Below are positions 59,263-64,000 of a DNA stretch of 64,000 nucleotides, piece by piece; positions within the stretch are counted from its first letter, which is position 1; every line of letters starts with the position of its first letter. The DNA is taken from contig RPGQ01000001.1 in NCBI GenBank assembly GCA_004193595.1, forward strand, positions 276,418 through 340,417, written 5' to 3'. The notes under the pieces were generated by a model. That model had not been told where the DNA came from. It worked only from the letters and a program-made list of their open reading frames with translations, and made no database searches. A program made the translations under genes and the position numbers. The stretch is from Desulfobacteraceae bacterium Eth-SRB2 (GTDB taxonomy: Bacteria > Desulfobacterota > Desulfobacteria > Desulfobacterales > UBA11574).

Positions 59263-59305
59263 AGTGTCCATCCCTAAATGAAAATTTTTATTCAAGATAT
59301 AGGAT
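59263..59305. repeat. Solo end of family B repeat
   Basis: AGTGTCCATCCCTAAATG followed by AATTTTTATTCAAGAT, equal to an end of 4132-4330. No partner end nearby. Confidence 0.6.
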
Positions 59306-59458
59306 GATGTGGCCCGGCCCCCATTCGCCCACCCTTGATTTCATTTTCGTGCTGGACAAATCATCAAAAGAGTCTTATTTTAATGGTTTTTGACAAATTG
59401 TCGCCTGCGCGTAACCGGCTCAGATATGATTCGTGACAAATCGAGGAAAGGAAATTTC

Positions 59459-60529
59459 ATGCAAATCGGATTGTTAGGTCTGCCCAACTCCGGCAAGACA
59501 ACCATTTTTAACACCCTGACACGCTCGAAAGCCGAGGTCGGGGCTTATGTAAACAACAAGGCCAAACCTAACGTTGCCGTTGTTGAGGTGGGCGACGAAC
59601 GCATAACCCGCCTCACACAGCTTTACCACCCCAAAAAAACGACCTATGCCACCATCGAGATCGTCGATTTTGCCGGATTTGCCCAAGGCTCGGCCCGCAA
59701 AAACGATTTTTCCAGCGCGCAGATGAATCTTGTCCGAAACCTCGATGCCATTGCTCTGGTTGTCCGTAATTTTAGTGATGATTTGACGGACAGTCCCATG
59801 CCGCTTGCCGATATCGATACCATGGTCACGGAGTTTATCCTCACGGATATGATCGTCACAGAGAAAAGGCTCGAACGTATCGCCTGGAGCGCCAGGCGCG
59901 GCAAAAAGACCAACACAATGCAACTGGAAGATAAGGTTCTCCATAAAATACTCGAAGAATTATACCAAGGGCGGCCCGTCCGGGATTTGACTTTGAACCC
60001 TAACGAACAAAAGCTGATCAGCGGCTTTCAGTTTTTAACCCACAAGCCGTTTTTTGTCATTCTTAACTCCGGGGAAAATAACTTCGGCGGCAACCCGGAA
60101 CTGCTGGCCGAAATAGAAGAAAAATACAAGGTTATCGAATTTGCGGGGAACTTCGAAATGGAGCTGGCCGCGTTCAGCGACACCCAGGAAGCCGGGTTTT
60201 TCATGGAGGAAATGGGAATCGCCGAATCCGCCCATGACCGCATGACTCGCTTTGCCTATGAAGTTATGGACCACATCAGTTTTATTACCGTGGGACCCGA
60301 TGAGGTCCGGGCCTGGACGCTACGCAACGGCGACACGGCCCTGGAAGCCGCCGCAACCATCCATTCCGACCTTTGCCGGGGGTTTATCCGTGCCGAGTGC
60401 TTCTCTTACGACGACCTGATGGCCTGCGGTTCGGAAAAAGGCATCCGCGACAACGGCCACTTCCACCTGGAGGGCAAAAACTACAAGGTAAAGGACGGGG
60501 ATATTTTAAATATCCTCTTCAGCATATAG
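59459..60529 (+). CDS. YchF/OLA1-type P-loop GTPase/ATPase
   Basis: A 356-residue protein. G1 GLLGLPNSGKTTIFNTLTRSKAEVGAYVNNKAKPNVAVVEVGDERI is close to YchF (N-x-GKS/T, PN..VV.VPD.R). G3 IVDFAGFAQGSARKNDFSS replaces the usual DIAGLV. A C-terminal TGS domain (DGDTALEAAATIHSDLCRGFIRAE...DGDILNILFSI) binds RNA or ribosomes. Length is close to YchF (363). YchF proteins hydrolyse ATP and affect translation and stress responses. Sequence differences suggest a divergent paralogue rather than the housekeeping copy. Start ATG 59459 after GGAAAGG. Confidence 0.85.
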   Translation: MQIGLLGLPNSGKTTIFNTLTRSKAEVGAYVNNKAKPNVAVVEVGDERITRLTQLYHPKKTTYATIEIVDFAGFAQGSARKNDFSSAQMNLVRNLDAIALVVRNFSDDLTDSPMPLADIDTMVTEFILTDMIVTEKRLERIAWSARRGKKTNTMQLEDKVLHKILEELYQGRPVRDLTLNPNEQKLISGFQFLTHKPFFVILNSGENNFGGNPELLAEIEEKYKVIEFAGNFEMELAAFSDTQEAGFFMEEMGIAESAHDRMTRFAYEVMDHISFITVGPDEVRAWTLRNGDTALEAAATIHSDLCRGFIRAECFSYDDLMACGSEKGIRDNGHFHLEGKNYKVKDGDILNILFSI

Positions 60530-60728
60530 TCCGGATATTGCACGAGATTGAGGCGTTCATTTGCCCCGATAGCGGGATTTTTGCTTGACTCCGACAAGCC
60601 ATTCAAGGGCACAGCCCCGCTATAAAAAGCGGGATAGACCTCCGCAAAGACTACTCCAAGCCATTGATAACGTATCAAGGGGTTGCCGGGTTCATAGATG
60701 CAGGCCGCGAGTCCGTGCCTGCAAAATT

Positions 60729-60765
60729 AAAAAGGAAAGTGAAAAACCGTTCCACTTTCCTTTTA
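60729..60765. terminator. Bidirectional Rho-independent terminator
   Basis: AAAAGGAAAGTG...CACTTTCCTTTT, between the convergent YchF-like gene and the secreted-protein gene. Confidence 0.8.
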
Positions 60766-60811
60766 TGTTGGGAAACCTATAGAGCGTGTAATTATTTAGT
60801 ACCGGAGCCTT

Positions 60812-61237
60812 CTATTTTTTCCCTGCTCCTTCTGGGACGTTATCTATCACCAAGATAGCCTGCGTTCCTATAAATGCCTCTCCACTAGTAGTGAACCCAT
60901 TTAATGTCAATGTATTATAGTCGCCTATTTTCAGTCCCTCCAATGTTTTTATTTCATCTGACACGAACTTGGCAACAAAGTTACCCCGATCATCAGATTT
61001 CCACCAATCGATTGCAACATCGTTGAGAAATACAGTCGCTCCAATCACTAGACTATAGGCGATGTCGGTATGAACAGTGACAATAGTGCTTTCACTCTGA
61101 ATATTGAGGACATTCGGTGAAACATCAATCTCGATGTCAAAGCCATAACACTTAGCAGGCGCCTGGAAAAGAACCAGGGCAAGGGCCATGCAACACAACA
61201 CGGGTAAACAAAGAATTTTCACTTTTTTGAGTATCAT
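60812..61237 (-). CDS. Secreted hypothetical protein
   Basis: A 141-residue protein with a Sec signal peptide (ILKKVKILCLPVLCCMALALVLFQAPAKCYG, cleavage near residue 31). The mature part is beta-rich (DIEIDVSPNVLNIQSESTIVTVHTDI..SLVIGATVFLNDVAI..GEAFIGTQAILVIDNV), consistent with an immunoglobulin-like or periplasmic beta-sandwich domain. The function is unknown. AAGGAG is upstream of the ATG. Confidence 0.75.
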   Translation of the reverse strand: MILKKVKILCLPVLCCMALALVLFQAPAKCYGFDIEIDVSPNVLNIQSESTIVTVHTDIAYSLVIGATVFLNDVAIDWWKSDDRGNFVAKFVSDEIKTLEGLKIGDYNTLTLNGFTTSGEAFIGTQAILVIDNVPEGAGKK

Positions 61238-61437
61238 TTTTTCTCCTTTAAAAATGTTGAAGGTTATTGGTAAGCTGATATAGAACCTATTCTATGATCG
61301 AGATTATAACACTTGGAAAGCCGATGTAAATCGGACGGAGGCCCTTTTTTTTGTAGGATTTTTGCCTTTTCCGCTGTCAGTGTTTGTCCTACAAACAAGC
61401 AGTCTTAAAGGCAACTGGGGTAGCTCTTGGCAAGACC

Positions 61438-62070
61438 CTATTCCACCAGCCCATGTTTTATGGCATAATAGGTTATTTCGGCGTTGTTTTTCATTCCCAT
61501 CTTTTTTAAGGCACGCACACGATTTGTGCTGATGGTTTTAACACTGAGTGACAGATCATTTGCAATCTCTTTTACGGTTTTCCCCGAAGCAAGCATGAGT
61601 ATAACCTGATATTCGCGATTGGAAAGGGTTTCATGGAGCGGCTTGTCAGAATTTTTCCCTACATGGAATGCCAGGCTTTCAGCCAGGGCCGCGCTGATGT
61701 ATCTCCCCCCTTGGGAAACCTTTCGTATGGCCTCAATTAACTCCTCCGGAGCGCTCTCTTTTGTCAAATATCCGGATGCCCCCGCTTGCAATGCACGAAC
61801 GGCATACTGCTCTTCAGGGTACATGCTGAGCACAAGAACGGGAAGTTTCGGCTTTTCAATCTTCAATTCCTTCAAGGTATCAATTCCGCCCCTGCCGGGC
61901 ATGGAAATGTCCAGGAGAATCAGATCCCAATCCTCTTTTCGGACCTGCTCCAAAACTTCCCGGCTATCCACCGCTTCCCCGGCAACAACTATGTCGGAAG
62001 TATCCGCCACAATTTGTTTTAGGCCTTCACGAACGATGGCATGGTCATCCGCGATGAGTATCTTTATCAT
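61438..62070 (-). CDS. NarL/FixJ-type response regulator
   Basis: A 210-residue regulator. The receiver has ILIADDHAIVREGL, phospho-acceptor in WDLILLDISMPGRGG, LTKESAPEEL; the LuxR-type helix-turn-helix is LSNREYQVILMLASGKTVKEIANDLSLSVKTISTNRVRALKKM. Start ATG 62070, six bases after GGAG, within the end of the kinase gene. Partner of the kinase at 62045-63379. Targets are unknown. Confidence 0.93.
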   Translation of the reverse strand: MIKILIADDHAIVREGLKQIVADTSDIVVAGEAVDSREVLEQVRKEDWDLILLDISMPGRGGIDTLKELKIEKPKLPVLVLSMYPEEQYAVRALQAGASGYLTKESAPEELIEAIRKVSQGGRYISAALAESLAFHVGKNSDKPLHETLSNREYQVILMLASGKTVKEIANDLSLSVKTISTNRVRALKKMGMKNNAEITYYAIKHGLVE

Positions 62071-63379
62071 CAACGTCTCCTTTTGGGTCCATAGGGATGA
62101 TCACCTCCACAGTGGTCCCGTTACTGTTGCCGCTAATGCTCAAACTGCCGCCCAGATAATGCACCCGTTCCCGCATCCCTATAATCCCGAATGATTTGGG
62201 TTCCAGGATTTCCTGGTCTTTAATCCCTTTCCCATTGTCGCTGACACGCATCTCCAACCTGTCCGCGTTCTTCGTAAGGATGATCCGGACCTGGGTCGCA
62301 TTTGCGTGGCGTGTGATATTGGTGAGCGTTTCCTGAAATATGAGAAAAATTGCCGTAGAAAGCCCCTGAGGCAAAATCATGTCTTTAGGATCTGAGAGAA
62401 TTTCACATTCAATGTCCGTCCTTTTTGAGAATTCTCCAGCCTCCCATTCTATGGCTGCGGAAAGACCGAAATCATCCAGCAATCCGGGTCTCAATTCTGA
62501 ATAAATTCTTCTCACGGATTGAACCGTTCTGTCGATGAGCTTTGACATGACATGGGTCTTGTCAATCAACGATTGTTTTTCCCCGGGTAACCGGTGACGT
62601 AACCAGTGTATGTCCATTTTCAGGGCTGTCAATGCCTGTCCCAACTCGTCGTGAATCTCGCGAGCAATGAGGGCCCTTTCTTCTTCCCGGACAACCTGGA
62701 GGTGTGACGCTAAGTCACGCAACCGTTCGTGGGACTGCATGAGTTCTTGCTCAGATTTTTTTCGTTCTGAAATATCTTTAAAATCCTCAACAATGCCAAT
62801 GAGTTCTCCATCAGGTCCCCTAAAGGGTGTCGCGGTAACAATGCAGGGGGTTTTAACGCCATCTTTTCGAACTTTTTCCGAATCACATTCCACGCAATCC
62901 GCATTACCGAGAATGCGGTTCAACGGACAGTCCTTGGTATGACATAAAGGACCCCAAAATACCTCATGGCATTTCTTGCCCACTGCATCTTCCTTGGCAA
63001 TTCCCGAAAGCGCGGAAAAGGTCTCATTCACACGAAGCATATTATAGTCCCTATCAACCACTCGCATGGCATCTGCCGCTGTATCAAAAATCTGCGTGAG
63101 TTCCGTATTGGCGCGTATGGCTGCCCTTTGGGCGCGCCAGCGGGCGGTAACAATCCATTGGGAATAAATCCCAAAACCGATAAACATGGCCACAATCGTT
63201 AAGCGCATCCAGACTTCATGGGGTTTTGGACTGAAAACCTGTACAAAAAATCCCACATCATGGAACACGAACACATGCACGGCCGCTTCTAACATCCAGA
63301 AGACTGCGCCAAGAGCAATCCCCATCCAAATAAATCGGGAATGCGATGAATAGAATTGATTCCTTCTTTCTTTCTTCAA
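62045..63379 (-). CDS. Membrane PAS sensor histidine kinase (HisKA_3 type)
   Basis: A 444-residue kinase. Two hydrophobic segments at about 13-35 and 55-75, then a PAS domain (IFDTAADAMRVVDRDYNMLRVNETFSALSGI..KKCHEVFWGPLCHTKDCPLNRIL) whose Cys-rich insert (C..C..C) might hold metal or act in redox sensing. HisKA_3 is EEERALIAREIHDELGQALTALKMDIHWL; ATPase is MRVSDNGKGIKD and GIIGMRERVHYLGG. TTG start without a clear ribosome site. Overlaps its regulator gene by 26 bases. Confidence 0.9.
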   Translation of the reverse strand: MKKERRNQFYSSHSRFIWMGIALGAVFWMLEAAVHVFVFHDVGFFVQVFSPKPHEVWMRLTIVAMFIGFGIYSQWIVTARWRAQRAAIRANTELTQIFDTAADAMRVVDRDYNMLRVNETFSALSGIAKEDAVGKKCHEVFWGPLCHTKDCPLNRILGNADCVECDSEKVRKDGVKTPCIVTATPFRGPDGELIGIVEDFKDISERKKSEQELMQSHERLRDLASHLQVVREEERALIAREIHDELGQALTALKMDIHWLRHRLPGEKQSLIDKTHVMSKLIDRTVQSVRRIYSELRPGLLDDFGLSAAIEWEAGEFSKRTDIECEILSDPKDMILPQGLSTAIFLIFQETLTNITRHANATQVRIILTKNADRLEMRVSDNGKGIKDQEILEPKSFGIIGMRERVHYLGGSLSISGNSNGTTVEVIIPMDPKGDVDDKDTHRG

Positions 63380-63449
63380 CTTATGGCTCTCCGGCCAGAT
63401 GACAAAACCAGATGATAAAAAATGGGGTCTTTATTTTGTTTACGATCAA

Positions 63450-63998
63450 TTAGGGGTTCAGTTTATCCCAAAGAAATTCCTGAAAACGCTTCCAGGATTT
63501 TTTGTCCGCATCTTCTTGATAGCGGTTTCCACCAAAAACGGTAAACGCATGTTGTGCACCACCGTAGGTTATCATTTCGTGTGCAATGCCGGCAGATTCC
63601 AGTTCTTTCGCCAAACCAGCGAACTGGTCCATAGAAATGTTCGAATCCGCTGAACCATGCATAATCAAAATTTCCCCCCGGGTCTTGGCATAATTTTGTC
63701 CTTCCGGTGTCTTTAGGCCGCCATGAAAGGTAGCAAAACCTTTAAGATCCGCCCCTGATCGTGCCAATTCAAGCACTGCCGCACCACCGAAACAATAGCC
63801 CACAGCCACAGCATTCTTGATATTGGCTCCTTTTTCTTTGGCCGCATCCAGGGACCCTGTCATCAATGCCCGCATTTTCTCTCTGTTTTTATAGAGTTCT
63901 CCGGTATGCTGGCGTTTGTCTGTCACTTCAGTTGGTCTCACTCCGGCACCAAATAAATCCGCAGCAAAAACAGCATAGCCCGATTCAGCGAGCATATT
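63450..63998 (-). CDS. Dienelactone hydrolase family protein, partial at the window edge
   Basis: The visible C-terminal 181 residues are alpha/beta-hydrolase of the dienelactone hydrolase family. The nucleophile elbow is GYCFGG (Cys), then ILIMHGSADSNI with the acid, and GGAQHAFT with the catalytic His. The N-terminal part, including any signal peptide, lies beyond the right edge. Such enzymes hydrolyse dienelactones or other small esters. The gene is 70 bp from the kinase gene and reads the same way. Confidence 0.88.
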   Translation of the reverse strand, partial: NMLAESGYAVFAADLFGAGVRPTEVTDKRQHTGELYKNREKMRALMTGSLDAAKEKGANIKNAVAVGYCFGGAAVLELARSGADLKGFATFHGGLKTPEGQNYAKTRGEILIMHGSADSNISMDQFAGLAKELESAGIAHEMITYGGAQHAFTVFGGNRYQEDADKKSWKRFQEFLWDKLNP

Positions 63999-64000
63999 GG

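Overview
The window reads as the chromosome of an anaerobic, signalling-rich bacterium, most likely a sulfate-reducing Desulfobacterota (Desulfobacterales-like). This is inferred from gene content: a SulP permease, a DASS anion carrier, DUF169, UPF0282 and AF1514-like proteins, many universal stress proteins (USPs), very many two-component proteins, and gaps packed with short palindromic repeat families. I saw no rRNA, tRNA, CRISPR array or intact transposase.

Layout. 0-10.8 kb is a stress block: USPs, a CBS-ACT protein, dodecin, stand-alone cyclic-nucleotide-binding-domain (CNBD) proteins, a cytidylate-kinase-like protein, a kinase-like protein, STAS-like, PilZ and small Cys4 proteins. 10.9-13.8 kb is a sensor kinase plus a sigma54-type response regulator. 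14-20.3 kb holds an anion carrier, a CBS protein and a cluster of three lone receivers, a kinase-like DHp protein without an ATP-binding site, and a membrane kinase. 20.8-27.7 kb holds SulP, two cytidylate-kinase-like/BON-like proteins (one fused to a receiver) and another receiver/kinase pair. 27.7-36 kb is accessory: VapBC, radical SAM, MNT/HEPN, an uncharacterised structured RNA candidate, a frameshifted antiporter, an MFS carrier, a shortened dynamin-like GTPase. 36.7-42 kb is more metabolic: citrate synthase, DUF885, ATP-grasp-like plus methyltransferase. 42-54 kb returns to signalling. 54-64 kb holds glycogen synthase, DUF169, PilZ, a YchF-like GTPase, a NarL-type two-component pair and a dienelactone hydrolase cut by the window edge.

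The main discovery is a sigma54 regulon visible directly in the DNA. Four minus-strand genes (two USPs, two CNBD proteins) have -24/-12 elements of the form TTGGYATG-N4-TTGCT, each preceded at an almost constant distance (118-124 bp between element starts) by the palindrome TTTTAC-N5-GTAAAA. A fifth, plus-strand sigma54 promoter (TGGCACA-ATAG-TTGCA) faces the cytidylate-kinase-like gene and has its own palindrome about 140 bp upstream of the predicted start. One palindrome/promoter unit lies immediately downstream of the sigma54 activator gene at 10925-12361, which is the obvious candidate regulator. Two paralogous leaders of this regulon carry different miniature inverted-repeat insertions, with target-site duplications, at nearly the same position.

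A second candidate system is the 16.4-20.3 kb cluster, which has the parts of a phosphorelay: membrane kinase, several lone receivers, and a Spo0B/ChpT-like DHp protein. A related receiver is fused to a cytidylate-kinase-like/BON-like protein at 23.1 kb.
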